64,000 bases of DNA from Biomphalaria glabrata (Eukaryota; Mollusca; Gastropoda; Planorbidae), in NCBI RefSeq assembly GCF_947242115.1, contig NC_074721.1, forward strand, positions 7,448,501-7,512,500, written 5' to 3'. The notes beneath the pieces are model-generated. The model made no database searches and had not been told where the DNA came from. It saw nothing but the letters and a program-made list of their open reading frames with translations. Both the position numbers and the translations under genes were made by a program. Below are positions 21,796-35,162 of the stretch, piece by piece (the stretch's first letter is position 1; every line of letters begins with the position of its first letter).

Positions 21796-22929
21796 CTAGT
21801 CGACCGGCGGCGTAGCATACGCCGCTATTTTGCAATGCCGGCTTTAGGCCACTGGAACCTATGCGACCACAGGGGGCCCCGCATTTTCATAGGAGCTACG
21901 CTAATTCAAGGTGTATAAATTATTAAAATGAAACCATTTTATAACTTAAAACAGATTTCCCGCGCCCTCCTGTCGATTTACCCCAGGAGCTCCTTGAAAT
22001 CTCCCGAAATTACAAAATATACGACAAAGTCTTTAAAATATACGTGAATATATAGACAAATATTGTCATTTGGAGGGGGTGGGGGCTCATTTAATATGGA
22101 AAACGTCAATCCTACGCGCTATAAATAAAAACGGCATTATGCATTAGCCGTAATTGTGTAATCTGATGTAAGAAGCTTCTCGCGCCTCAAACTAATGAAG
22201 AATTACTTGAGGTCAACAATTCTCAAAGATAGTTTGAAAGATTTGGAATTCTTTCTTTTGAGCGTGATGTATGTAGGAAACTGAATTATTATGATATACT
22301 GTATGACTCAAGACTCGTAAAGTAATTCTGTACGTAGTAAAGGATGAATAAAATGCATAGACGAATTTATTTTCTAATAATACAAACTCTTAAATTTCAC
22401 TTATATCCGCTTTCCTATCCAAACTTTGCCCGCGAAATCCGTTTGCATTCGAATTCAGGTCGCTGCTTTTAAAAACAAATTATGGTAAAATCCACCCAGA
22501 TATCTCTTTCTTTCTTCCCCCCCCCCCCACCCCCCTTCAATTTCCCAACTGGTCCAGATAAATGGAAGGATCATTGTTTAATTACCAAGCTAAAGGCATG
22601 AAAAAACAAAACCAATTGTTAAAAATATTATTCTTCGCACAGATTTATTGTTGGTTTATATCAATTACAAATGTAATGACCTGACTGATCCAAACTAATT
22701 GACACAATGGCAAAGAACTGTTGCTACCCTAAACAAGGCCGGTCCTACAAATTGTGAGGCCCTATGCGAAACGGATTTCGCGGGGGCCAGTCAAGGTATA
22801 GATAAGGATAATAAGTGAAAATTAAAATTTCGTAGAAAATAAATTCGTATTTGCATTTTATTCATAGTATACTATACTAAGTACAAAATCGCGATCAAGT
22901 TTACTTTACAATTTTACTCTACAGTGTAT

Positions 22930-23070
22930 GGTAGTTCTCCATTACAAGAAAGGCGCTGGTTATGAAGGGAACCGTCGAATGTCAGCTAACTCTCTACGTT
23001 CATAAAATGTTACTTAGTTCTACGTTGTCCTGGAAGTAGTCTGTTTACGGTCGACTTCTATTTCGTTCCG
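22930..23070 (-). repeat. Dispersed repeat D, partial copy
   Basis: The reverse complement shares 'aaacagactacttccagga', 'tgaacgtagag' and 'gctgacattcgacg' with 38275-38525, and the last part with 63715-63990. Family unknown and non-coding. Confidence 0.6.
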
Positions 23071-23424
23071 TCTCTAAAACCCTAGCCTTGTTTTACTAGT
23101 CACATCATTGTCACTTCGTTTAAACTTCCCGTATTTACGAAATAAATAATTAATTCCTTATCGAGCCATACCACTTTATTGTTATTGTTACAGTAGTTAC
23201 ATTGAGGTGGTCAATTGTAGTCAAATCTTAATTTTACTTTTGTTTGGATCAATAAAAATAATCTTGTCTTATCTTATCCCAATTGTTTTAAAGGCTGGAT
23301 ACAGTGTGGAGGGTAGGTTGATAGAGTAAAACGTTAAATCACGTACTAACTCCTCTCTACTTTTAAAAACTACTAAGGATTTAAATTTTTATTTGAAGGG
23401 GGCGATCATTATAGAAATATATTG

Positions 23425-24350
23425 ATACTAGACATATGTTACCCGCGACCCGCAGGTCTTTATTTGCGCATTACTGTCGATATATTCACTGAGAGTGTTT
23501 GTAAACAATTAAACGAAATAATAATGTAATAAGTAAAGCGAATGTGTCAATGTAAAAATAGTGTGAATGAAGCTAACAGATCAAAATAGCTAATAGGGGA
23601 AAATCCATTTTTTTTTAAATGAAAACATTTGCTTTTGAATAATCTAGTGGATTGGATTTAGATGTATGTTAAACGTAGCTAATGATCCTTTCACGTTATT
23701 TCTCTTTCGCTAAGAAAATAAAATTAGTTTTGCGAAAATGGTTTACCCGAAGTCGATACATTCTTATCTATTAAAAACGAAAAGAGCGATAGCTTTGATA
23801 AATGATTGGGATTATAAAGTGAACAATTAAACGAATTAATTTTTAGTACGCGATTCATTACGGTATTGTCTAATGAAAGAATGTTCGTCAGGAAATCTGT
23901 AGTCACAGATATAAGGAACTAATTAATGTAAAAAATGCTTTTGAAACACAAAATTGAAGGTTAATTTTATTATATAATGAAATCAATGGATCTTCTTTTG
24001 TATTTTCATGTGTCAAAGTAAATAACTATCTGCGCAAAGTGTATTTCTTAAAATTTGATCTAGGTCTAAATCCTTTCTATCTTTTCTCATGTCAACATTG
24101 TAGACATGGCCTAGATCCATAAAATACTATAGCTTTAATAGAGTCGGACAACTTTATTTTTTTTTGAGGGTCTTAAGTTTGTTTTAGGGCTACAATACAT
24201 ACACTACGGTCTAAGTTGGTACCCAAGGAACATTCCTGCCTAGTTTTATCAAGATTGGTCAAGCGGTTTTGATGTCTATAAGTAACATACATCCATACAT
24301 ACATACATACATACATACATACACCTCACATTCTACTTTATAATATAGAT
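23425..24350. mobile_element. Possible dispersed non-coding element
   Basis: The left edge has 'gttacccgcgacccgcaggt'. The right edge has 'gattggtcaagcggttttga', a (CATA)n run (about 24293-24322) and 'tttataatatagat'. Similar edge pairs recur in invertebrate genomes, but I cannot assign a class and no frame is supported inside. Low confidence. Confidence 0.3.
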
Positions 24351-24840
24351 ATCAAGAAATATTATACAGATTTTAAATTGGCGTAACTGTTTTTTCCAAC
24401 AAAATGTGCAATTTCTCACTAAAAACTAACGACACTTCCCTTTCCATATTGCCCAAACCTGGTATTAAGTCTTTCTAGGCCGTGGGCGGATATAGTGTAT
24501 ACTGTACTTTCTCTACTGTATGTAGTAGCCTAATGAAACACTACAGGAAGAAATGTTTTGATTCTAGGCTTTATTGTACAAGAATGACAAAACAGTTCAC
24601 CAATAACACAGTATACACACACAACCCTAACCCTAAGCTGAACTGGACACCAAGACATTTGGACACACAGGAACAGATCAGTTCGCAACACACAACAAAA
24701 AAAAAACACATAAATACACAACACTGTACCTGGCTTTTTTACAATATAAATAAGTATATATTTATTGAATTTCACATTGGCATATACATAAAATTAGAAG
24801 GACACTTCTTGATAATGCCATTTCGTTATTTTGTTTTCAG

Positions 24841-25446
24841 CTGATGATCGACATCAGGATGTATAATCTGTTCAGTGAAGACGTTGAAGATCGACACCAG
24901 GATGTATAATCTGTTCAGTGAAGACGTTGAAGATCGACACCAGGATGTATAAGCTGTTCAGTGAAGACGTTGAAGATCGACACCAGGATGTATAAGCTGT
25001 TCAGTGAAGACGTTGAAGATCGACACCAGGATGTATAAGCTGTTCAGTGAAGACGTTGAAGATCGACACCAGGATGTATAAGCTGTTCAGTGAAGACGTT
25101 GAAGATCGACACCAGGATGTATAAGCTGTTCAGTGAAGACGTTGAAGATCGACACCAGGATGTATAAGCTGTTCAGTGAAGACGTTGAAGATCGACACCA
25201 GGATATATAAGCTGTTCAGTGAAGACGTTGAAGATCGACATCAGGATGTATAATCTGTTCAGTGAAGACGTTGAAGATCGACACCAGGATGTATAAGCTA
25301 TTCAGTGAAGACGTTGAAGATCGACACCAGGATGTATAAGCTGTTCAGTGAAGACGTTGAAGATCGACACCAGGATATATAAGCTGTTCAGTGAAGACGT
25401 TGAAGATCGACACCAGGATGTATAAGCTGTTCAGTGAAGACGTTGT
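24841..25446 (+). repeat. 43-bp exonic minisatellite at the 5' end of ankyrin copy 1
   Basis: About 14 copies of a 43-bp unit containing 'gaagatcgacaccaggatgt' and 'ataagctgttcagtgaagac'. It starts immediately after a consensus splice acceptor ('tttgttttcag', AG at 24839-24840) and runs into the ankyrin coding frame. Since 43 is not a multiple of three, each unit shifts the frame and a TAA appears in one of the three frames. Translation into the ankyrin frame is possible only from the last units, where an ATG sits at 25391. The first bases ('ctgatgatcgac') resemble the start of copy 2 ('ctgatgatgacgatg'). Confidence 0.9.
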
Positions 25447-27439
25447 GGGGTTTACTTTTTATGCCTACAGAACTCCAAATAATGCTGTCAATCAGGTTTT
25501 GGATGAGGCAAAGTCAAGAGATCCCAACATTGATAAGGAAGAGATCGACTCAAGGAACTCGAATGGGAACACTGCCCTCATGTTAGCAGTTGAAAAAAGA
25601 GATTTGGGAACCTGTCAGTTCCTGCTCGAGCATGGGGCGAATCCTAACGTCTTGCGGTCAAAAGAGGGCGATTGTACTGCCCATAAATTGTACAATACAG
25701 AGTTGATCAGATTGCTCATAAGGCATGGAGCATTATTCTCATGCAGCGAAGGCCTAGAGGCTTTGGGGAGAGCTGTTTCATGTAGCATGTACGAGGAGAT
25801 CATTGCAGGGGAAAACAAACGATCGCAGACTGAAACTGAAGAAGAGTTTGAAACAGATTTAATTGTTGCCAACCATCATGGTAGAGATGACCTCGTGACC
25901 AAACTCATACAAAACAAAGTATCTTTAGGGTTAACCATTTTGCACACGCGCTCACCAGATTTGTTAAAAAAACTGATCTCAGCAGGCGCTGATATCAACT
26001 TCACAGATACTTATGGCAGCACCGCTCTTCATAAAGCTGCCTTATTCGGTCGATTCGATATTGTACAACTTTTAGTTGAAGGAAAGGCTCATTTAGACCC
26101 AGTAGATCTGGACGGAAATACACCCCTTCTTCTTTCGATACCAACCTCTAATGTTATAATCACTAAAGGTTGTTGTCTCCTACTTAGATCAGTTGACAAA
26201 ACGAATTATAAACAAATAATTTCATATCTGATTGAAAAAAATTGCAATATCAACTGCGCCAATTCAAAAGGAGAGACTCCTTTATTTAAACTAGTAAAAT
26301 CTGGTTTCTTGGAACAAATCAAAGAGGTTATTGCGAAAGGTGCAGATATTAATTTTGTAACATCCTCTGGAGACAACGCTTTACACTTGGCTATAAGGGA
26401 AAACAAAATTGAGATAGTTGAATGTCTTAAGGAAAACAAAGTTGATGTTAATATCTTGACCACTAATGGTGTTTCCCCTCTAATGTTGGCACTTCAAATA
26501 GGTAATGACTATGTTGCTACTTTGTTGATTAATGCAGGTGCAGATGTGAACTGTAAAGATGATCTAGGACAGAGCGCCTTAATTAAAGCAATTTCAGGGA
26601 TTTACAAATGGGCCAGTTGTGAAAGTGAAAAACAAAAATACTTTAAAATAGCAGAAGCTTTAATAAAAGCAGGGGCCGAAGTGAACTGCACTGACTCCAT
26701 TCCAGCATTGATTCTCTGCTTAGAAAATGAAAACTTTGACTTGGTCAAACTTCTCATTGACCGAGGTTGTAATGTCAATGTTAGAAACAAAAAGATGTTG
26801 ACAGCTTTAATGATCTCTGTTGACAAGAATCAGAAAGATATCGTTGAGAGGCTATTGCAGGCAGGAGCGGATGTCAATGACACAGACTCTGAAGGAAACA
26901 CGGCTCTTATGAGAGCTGTGGTGAAAGAAACAAAAGACTATCAAACGAGAGGACACTACCAAGTAATTGTTCCAGTGCAAAAATATCTTGAGGACTCTGA
27001 CGCATTGTCAATAGTACATCTCTTACTTAAATATAACGCTGGGGTCAACGTTTTCAACAAATATAAAGAATCAGCTCTAACCATTGCTATGAAAAGACCC
27101 ACTGGAGACGTAGCCAAACTACTTATTCAGAACGGAGCTGATGTTAACATTTATGCATCACCCTGTGAAGCGCCTTTGTTGATAGCGGCAGCTAAATTTG
27201 ACTGTGCTGTTGTACAAGAAATTATGAATTCTGTAAAAGAAGTCGATCTCGTAGATAAGAACGGAAACACAGCGTTGATGATCTTCTTAAAACATTCACG
27301 CGGATATTGGAAGGCAGATGAATGCTTCAGACTGGTCAGCTCTTTCGTAGAGCGCAATGCTAAGATTGATCACGTCAATAAGCAGAAAGAATCTCCGCAA
27401 CATTGTGAAATATCTTCTCCATCATGGTGCAAATGCTAA
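25391..27439 (+). pseudogene. Ankyrin-repeat gene copy 1, first reading frame
   Basis: 682 residues carrying about 16 ankyrin repeats of the usual 33-residue form ('G.TALMLAV..', '..LL..GADVN'). It is collinear with 51310-53220 of copy 2. The frame opens inside the last 43-bp units and ends at 27439, just after a segment where copy 1 lacks 29 bases present in copy 2 (near 27400). That deletion shifts the reading frame and ends this stretch prematurely. No other internal stop is seen, so the damage looks recent. Ankyrin repeats mediate protein-protein binding; the partner is unknown. An undetected sequence error is an alternative to true inactivation. Confidence 0.85.
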
Positions 27440-29591
27440 CCATTTTGATGGTGATGGTAATCCAGTGTTATTTAGTGCAGTGAAGATAAATAATGAAGAT
27501 GTTGTAGCAATGCTTATAGACCACGGAGCCGATGTAAGAGCATTGGGTTACAGGGCTAGAACGGCTCTAGTGGTCAGCTTGTTAAGCCATGAACCTAAAA
27601 GTTTTCCATTCGAAAATGTTACAGAGGAGGGCCCTCTTTTTAAAATAATTCGACTGCTAGTTGAAAGCGGGGCTGATGTTAACACACGAAGTGAAGACAA
27701 TGAAACACCAATCCTTCTTGCAGCCTACTTAAACCAATTAGCTGTAGTGAAATATCTTTTGGGAAAAGGGGCTGATGCTAACGATGAAGGACTCTGCCAA
27801 AGCTTGATAAGTTCTTTCAAAAAGACGGAAAAATCAAAAGAAAGGGAAGTTAAGCAATTCTCAAATAACAGCATGCAGACCCCACCCTCTTTACATTCAT
27901 ATAGCACAAGCTACATGCCAACGATTCTGGAACAAAAAATAATATACCTCTCACCTAAACGAAATCACACACCATTACAAGTTGCGTTGATAATGGAACA
28001 CGAAGAAATGGTGTACTTTGTCCTAGAGACAGGTGCAGACATTTATGTACGTGATTCACAGGGGAATGAAGCTCTTCATTACGCAGCGAGCTGCGCCAAC
28101 AAAAAAATACTGGGTTATTTTGTAAACAAATTTCATGCAGATGATGCTGGCCACTGCAAAAGTATTAAGAAAATGAAACTTAATTTTAATTTAGACACAA
28201 GAAATCAAAAAAATGAAACTGCTCTATTCATCGCTGTGAAACGTAATAGGCAATCGAACGTGAAAATACTAATAAAAGCCGGAAGTGATTTGAACGCAAA
28301 ATCCTGTTCCTGTCAAACACCATTAGCCTTGGCTTTGTTTTGTGGTTTTGATGAGATAGCTCTTTTGTTGATGCAACATGGCAGTGACTTAAACAATATT
28401 AATAAGCATTGCAATAATGCGTTTCAGTTATCTGTACAACACAGATGTCTCTTATCATTTCACTGGTTAATGGCTGCTGGTATCAATATTTTTGAAAGAA
28501 ATCATGTTGGAGGTACAGTTTTGCATTATTCAACAACCGTGGAAATAGCAAAGTCTTTGCTGACTGCAGGGCTACCTATAAACGGTAGAGACAGATTTGG
28601 CAGATCACCGCTGCACGTAGCAGTTTTAAACGGAAATGTGGATCTGGCAATTTATCTTCTGGATAACGGAGCCATGGTGAATTCACAAACGTCTTTCGGA
28701 AATACGCCCCTGCTACTAGCAACTAAGTTTTGTAAAATACCCTTGATAAGAATATTGCGAAACTACAACGCAGACGTCAATATGCAGAACAAACTCGGTT
28801 ATTCCCCTTTGCTTGTAGTCTCAAAGCAAATATTCCATGGGGATTGTAAGGAAGACACATTGTTTGAAGAAATTTTTGCTTTTCAGCCAAATTTAGATTT
28901 ACAAGATAATCTTGGGCGAACTGCTCTGATGTTTTTAGCAGGGAACCTAAGGTGGGAATTTCGTAAACTCACATCAAGTGGAGCTGATGTAAACATCAAA
29001 GACAAACAGAAAAGGTCAGCTTTAATCTACTTTTTAATGACCAAGTCTGAGATCAAGGACTTTAACAAATTTATATATTTTAGCCTCCCTTGTCGTGAAG
29101 ATGCATCTTTTAGAGTAAGAAGCCAAACAAATTTAGATCTGTGTCTCGATACAAAATACAAATATTTATTGGAACAGTTCGCCTATAGCAAAAAATTGGA
29201 CGAAACCAATGCCCCTCTCAGCATAGAAAATTTGAGTCTTTTTCTGTGCAACGGTTTCGCCTACAACCTTGAAGAATGTTATTTCAAACATTGCAATGTG
29301 GAAACATTTTTAAAAAATGATCATCTTGGTGCGATACAAATATTAATTGCTACTTGTTACCTATCGAGTAAGGACCTTAGAACAATATTGTCATACAACA
29401 GAAATACTTACGGGTTTGTGAGTCATGATATGCACAGTCTTCTCACGGAAGCCAGTCAAAATCCTTGGCCTTTGGCTAAACTAGCATTCGTTGCAGTTTC
29501 TAGCCAGATAGTCCAGAAAGGGAAAAACATTTGGAACAGTCTTTTATTCCAGAGACTATTCAGGAAATGTTCAAGTTTCAAACTAAGCTAG
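27357..29591 (+). pseudogene. Ankyrin-repeat gene copy 1, second reading frame
   Basis: 744 residues, homologous from about residue 14 to the end of the first block of copy 2 and then to its second block. It holds about 15 further ankyrin repeats. Unlike copy 2, the frame runs without a break through the region between the two blocks, showing that the ancestral gene had one continuous frame there. In that linker the protein has only a short SYSTSYMPT-like motif where copy 2 has 17 CTD-like heptads. The frame ends where copy 1 lacks 7 bases relative to copy 2 (near 29500). The ATG at 27357 is probably not a real start. Confidence 0.85.
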
Positions 29592-29734
29592 CAAGGTTGC
29601 CAGTGAATTTGTGGGAGAGCATTCCATTATGTTTTGACCCAACTCAATATGAGCAACGTCCAATTCCCAGGCCTTTGCTTTATTATTGGCCTATTGGTGA
29701 GAATTTTGTAAAAACTCAAATGGCTAATGACTAG
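29531..29734 (+). pseudogene. Ankyrin-repeat gene copy 1, C-terminal tail
   Basis: 67 residues matching the end of copy 2. They include SFIPETIQE and the invariant [19 protein letters not shown], and the stop is at 29734. The tail returns to the original phase after the 7-base deletion. Conservation of this tail in both paralogues suggests it matters for function. No canonical AATAAA lies within 300 bases of the stop. Confidence 0.82.
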
Positions 29735-32027
29735 CAATGAGATTATGTAATTTGTATTGTAAACATTTGTTTAATAACCGAAAATAATAATTCAGAAGAA
29801 AAAAGAGTGAACAATTTCAGAGTTATTAACTTACGAAAAAAGTAACTTTTCATAGCTAGACTGTCATGTGTGGATTTAATGTTTAGATTTTCTTGTCATC
29901 TTCCTCTAGATTGGTCGGTAGTCTTACATTAACATTGTTGTAACTGCTTTGCACAGGCTCTTGTAGTGCGCAACAGCTCACCATTTAGATAAGCCTGGGT
30001 TGTAGGTTCTAGAAGTTATCAAGAAAGTGTTTGTAAGGTTGGTTCCCATTCGTTGACCTTTCTTTTATTTCATAAATGTAACAAGTCTTGACAAAAGCTG
30101 AAGGTTTGATAATGACACCATCTATGAAACTTATAATGAAAATGAAAAAAAAGAGGCTTTGACAGTTGATCCTGCACGCAATGACTTGAGGACCTGATTA
30201 ACCAATACTTGACATTTGTCAGGACTTTGATTATTTAATTGTTTTTATTAAGTTGTCTAGGCATTAAAAATGTTATTTTGACTTGCAATATGCGTGTTTG
30301 TTATAACTAATTATAATTTCTTTGTAGTTAAATAAATATATCAGTCCTAAGGTTCAGCCCAACAGACACACCACACACACCCAGTTGTATGTAAATTAAT
30401 AAACGAGGTGTATGATGATTTAAAATTAAACTATACATTTAATACAATGAAATGGCTCATGATTAATGAAAATGAAAAGTAGATACACATACATATAGCA
30501 TGATGTGAAATTAATAACTCAAGTACAGTTCAATTAAATACTTAAATAGCATTTCAAACAAAAAAAAAACACCTTATGATATGATGTCCAATAATATTGA
30601 TCTCAACAATACTTCATTTCAAGACAAAGATTCTGCAACAGGTTCAGTTCATTTTACTTAAAAATGTTAAGGATAACACAAGTATCTTCTAACCAAGGAC
30701 GACAAAGATAACAAAGTTCAGGGTAGCACCAAAAATCACAATATATCACCAAGATTGAACACTGAAACCTGAAACTCTATAGAAAGACAAATAGCATAGA
30801 CTCTTCTAATCAAATTACAAATACGACCGAATCCATATTAAAATAACTTAACAATGTGAAATAAAACTCACACTAAACAGAGGTCAAATAATCCTTTAAG
30901 AATATAACCAACGCTATTGCTAAGGTTGTCCAGTAACGTAAAACACAATGAAAATTCAGGAACTCAAAAGATACAGCTTGCCTCTGTAGCGCAAGATGGC
31001 GTGAATGTACCAAAGGTACAAGAAGAAAAAATGGACCTCATTTAAAAAAAACAACAACACGTCGAGGCGACAAGGGAAAAAAATACTACACGAATTAAAA
31101 TAGCACAAATGACGTCATCACCTATTGAAGAAAGCGGCGCTATGAGATTGTGAGCATTTCTACTACAAAACTTAACAAGCGGCGACAACATTTGTGTTTA
31201 TTGTGATAGTCACATCTTTTACCACTTGCGATAGATATCAATTATCTTTACCCGGACCATCGAAAAATTGCTTCCCTTTGATACAATACGCAATTTGTTT
31301 TTCAAGTAATTATAACCATCTGTTATTGTTTTTAACCATTGATGTTTCGGTCATTTCGTACCAAAGTCACATAAAAATTTATTAAATATAAATAATATTT
31401 TATTATAATTAACAGATGAATTCCATAAACTTGGGCTACCACTATTTTTTTGTTGAAACAAACTAGCACATGATCATGTAGTAACACCCCAACCCTATTT
31501 CTCAGTAGTCTCTACCCACTACCCCCAGCACCATCATCCGATCCACTTTACACCTGCCAATGATTTCTGTACTTTAATATCTTTAAGGTTTTTGAGTGTC
31601 CCATTTCAAATACATCAATAGTGTCACGGCTGGCCGGCTGGTCTTAGGTAGCTGGTGGCCATTGGCGAAGTGAAATAAAAGTGTTGTTTCATTTTTCTTG
31701 TTTACAATACCTCTGTTCAAGTCCTAACTTCATGGAGGGCGGAGCCTGAAAGTTGATCTTAAACATGATTTTTTTCTACAAATTGCACATTTGATGTATA
31801 GTTTTGTTTATATTTCGGCGTAAATAAAATATAGATTACGTTTAGATCTAGAATAGATCTTAAGAGTTCTAAATGTAATAATGACACCGATAAGCAATTG
31901 GATTCTTATAGAATGCGCGCTGGCCTAATTAGTAGAATCATTGATTTTGTCAACTTCACGCGTTCGATACCCAATTTGAGATAAAAATTTAATTAAATTA
32001 ATTTTTTAAAACGTATAATAATTCTGG
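29735..32027. other. Gene-free stretch
   Basis: I see no supported gene. The DNA is AT-rich. 'tgtcacggctggccggctgg' to 'aataaaagtg' at about 31622-31690 has the look of an LTR end, but no partner was found. Confidence 0.4.
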
Positions 32028-32241
32028 TTTTTATATAGCAATACTTTCATGCTTATAGCATGATCAGAGCTCTTTGATCCAATCTTATTTGTGGACCATT
32101 GAAGGAGGGAAGGGAGTGTCTGGGAGAAGGTTTTCAGTGCTGCCTTTAGGCGCTCAGTAAACACATATCTGCTCGAGCCCCCTACATAGGTAGTTAAGGC
32201 AAGCTAAACTCAAGCGTACTTAGCCTCTCGAGCACGCTTCC
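32028..32241 (-). mobile_element. tRNA-derived SINE, family A, copy 3
   Basis: Reverse complement of the family: 'atactttcatgcttatagca' at one end, 'gtgctgcctttaggcgctca' in the middle, and the complement of 'gctcgag' plus the head at the other. It abuts the LINE fragment at 32242, in opposite orientation. Confidence 0.82.
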
Positions 32242-32600
32242 CTATGCCAAAAGCAGTCTATTTCGGTGAGCTAAAAGGTGGTCAACGTAACAGAGGCGCC
32301 CCAGGAAGACGCTTTGAAGACCAACTTGACATAGAAGACATAGAAGATATCAGATGGTTGCATGCAGCCTCAGAACGAGACAGCAGGAGGTCACTCCCAA
32401 AAGACCGCGGGATACACATTTGAGGACAGACACAGACGGCGAAAAGTAAATCTTAACCGACAACCGGCAGACAATGGGTATGCTTGCCCTGGATGTGGCA
32501 AAATATGTAGGTCATAGCTGGGTCTGCGTAGCCACTGGAAATAGTGCATTCCTCATTAACTTTCGGATTCGAAGACAAGCCTTATCAATGTCTTTAAAAA
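32242..32600 (+). mobile_element. LINE 3' fragment with zinc finger
   Basis: Same LINE family as 8300-8872, on the + strand. It has 'GELKGGQRNRGAPGRRFEDQL', interrupted Ser/Arg-rich sequence, then a CPGCGKICRS zinc finger, and ends near 'gacaagccttatcaatg'. Several stops make it a pseudogene. Confidence 0.78.
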
Positions 32601-33044
32601 AAATAATGTTTTTTTTTTGTTTAGTTGTTTATTTACTCTGTGTTGTGATAAGCTAATGTGCTAAGCGCTTTGGTATGCGCTTCTTTTAATGCAATAGTAT
32701 TCAGTGGAGTCACTAGGTAGTGCGGGGATTGCATGGCCATGCCGCATCAAATGACACCCACCATGGAGTGACGCATAATTGGAAAGAATGCAGTTTTCAG
32801 AACGCACTTTTGCAGACAATTTTATGAAAATACATTAAGTAAAAGATATGTGTACATTATTTATTTCGGCTAAATTGTATACAACGTTACAGGATTAAAA
32901 AAAAATGGGAAGGCCAAACGATTTTTTTTGACCAAATCGCCTTTTTGTAAATTGTAGTTACTCCATATTTGAGGAGCCTGGTAATCAAGGAAAACAACGA
33001 CACAAAGCTTATATGTAAGAAACGCAATAAAGTGACGTTGTTTT

Positions 33045-35162
33045 CAGTGGCGTCACTAGGGTTGATTTCACCCGGTGCTGTCATGTCATGATTTCACTCC
33101 CCTCCCCACATGGCCCAATACCCGGCCCAAATTCTTTTGTTGTAACAATAATAAATTGAGCTAATTATTATAAAAAGTTATTGACCGTTAGACAACGATA
33201 AAATGATTGTCGGCTGTTGTTTTTTTTTTCAAAGTTGGTTGTTTATGATAATTTATCAACAGATTTTTATATGCATTAAAATTTAAGATTATTAAAATTA
33301 GAATCATTCTAGCCTCAACACGTGCTCATTATTAAATCTTGAAGAGGTTCTTACAGAAAATGTTCTACATTCTACTGCCACGTTTGTAACGACATCTGAA
33401 ACTCTTCGAACTTTCTTAAAATACATTCAAAGATACACTAATAAGTATTTTATAAGTTTAACGTTTTAAAGTGGACAAGAATAAAATGCTCTTGCTAATA
33501 GTTTCCTTTTCTGGATTTCAAACTTACAAACTTATCATTAACGCCGATAGTTTTGACAATTTTTGTTATAATATGTGTTTTGATTTACAGAAAATGAATA
33601 TAAATTTTTTTTTCAATAATAACTTAGTAATGGATGTTTTTCTGACGTAATGATTTTGAGCATCCAACGCGGTCAGACTTTCACCGGGTTTCTATGTGAA
33701 GTCAAACAAGCATATTAATTTAATCTATTTACTTACTGAATAAAGAAAAATCATACAGTAAAGTTTAAAATCTTGTAAAGTAAATGGATCTTAATCTAAG
33801 CAGCTAGATCTAGATTTTGTAAGCAAAGTAAAAAAAAATACGTGTTAAGAGAAGGTCTATAATTAGTCTTTATGATTGACTAACAATGACAGTGTCTATT
33901 GTCTATGTTCTCGCCTAACCACTCAAGACACACAAACACTATTGCTTGGTTGTCTTGTCATGACCAACTTCATGTAGCCTAGACTAGCCTTACACTGACC
34001 AGTTTGAATCGGTCAAATACTTGTTGTTGTTTTTTTCTCAAGTAATATATATATATATATATATATTCGAAAACGGCTATAATGATTTTCTTTAAAATGT
34101 CAAGGTATGTGCATATAGGTGAGAAAAAAATTCTCAACTCATTGGCTACATCGGGAAAACTCGAGGTCGACCGTTATATCGGTTTTGAAAATGTTTCATT
34201 ATCGAAAAATTAATTTTGGCTAGAATTTTTTATGAATGAAATTTTCTACGTGACGTCAAAGGGGAAATAAACTTCACACCGCTTAGGTCACTAGGCTCAG
34301 AGCAGTACACTAAGACTTTTCTTCGCAAACAAGAACAAGTTTTAATAAATCCATTGGCCTATTTAAACATTTGCGCACCGTCTTATTGTAGATTGTAGAT
34401 TGATCTATTATGAAACTATGTCTATGAATGATTAGTTATTGTGTTTTAAAGGCTTTATAAATTTAATTGCTTAGACCCGTAGGTAGCTTTTACTTTGTTA
34501 TTATTTTGCTGGTGAATTATAGCGATGAGTTCTTTCCCTTTCTTCAATAAATATTCATTGTAGGTAACGTACTGAAATGCCAAATTCAACTTTGCTAAAA
34601 ACATGTAGATATCATGCAACTTTGCTCAATGTGTATCTCTATCTTTGTGCAATTTTTTCGTCAATGATAGCAATAATTTATTAGTCATTTTTCTTTTTAA
34701 CGTAAGTCCGGCTGTCAATGTTTTTCATTATCAGAACCTAATATATATTATTTAAATATATTGTGATTTTGTTTTTGGATACTGTCTGAAGACTGTCGTC
34801 ATTTGATAAAAACTGACCATCGGTCGAATTCATGATATTTTGGTGCTTATCAATAGATTTAAATTAAAGCAGAGTTCATATCTATGTAGATGGTATAGAG
34901 GTAAAACTAAGGTTTTACGTTTTGATGGAGATGTAAAGTACAGTTTTGGACTAATTTGATAAGATTTCAACCGATATCGTTGAAAGTAGAAAAGCTATAG
35001 GCAATATACATTTATATATTAATATGTTTGGATATCTAGCAACTGACTTTTTTTTTTTATAATTGCCTTCTATTGCAAAAGTGAATTTATCTCACGTGGG
35101 TGTCACCCAAAGCTTACCTCATCCCCCCGCCCCCCTCCTTGCACCACCTAGTGACACCACTG
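33045..35162. mobile_element. Possible non-autonomous TIR element
   Basis: The ends are CAGTGGCGTCACTAGG (33045) and the inverted CCTAGTGACACCACTG (35162). A third similar tip, CAGTGGAGTCACTAGG, is at 32702. The interior has no coding frame. I could not find a convincing target-site duplication, so the pairing of ends is uncertain and these may be separate elements. Confidence 0.35.

Noticed and set aside
24620-24640. Telomeric repeat (CCCTAACCCTAA) here and AGGGTTAGGG near 48952
   Set aside because: Only two units each; chance or trivial interstitial occurrences.
24841-25446. CRISPR-like regular array
   Set aside because: Units are directly adjacent with no unique spacers, and the genome is eukaryotic. 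The same applies to the 44-bp and 17-bp arrays.
32702-35162. A larger transposon from 32702 to 35162
   Set aside because: Ends look related but flanks do not match as a target duplication, and there is no transposase frame.
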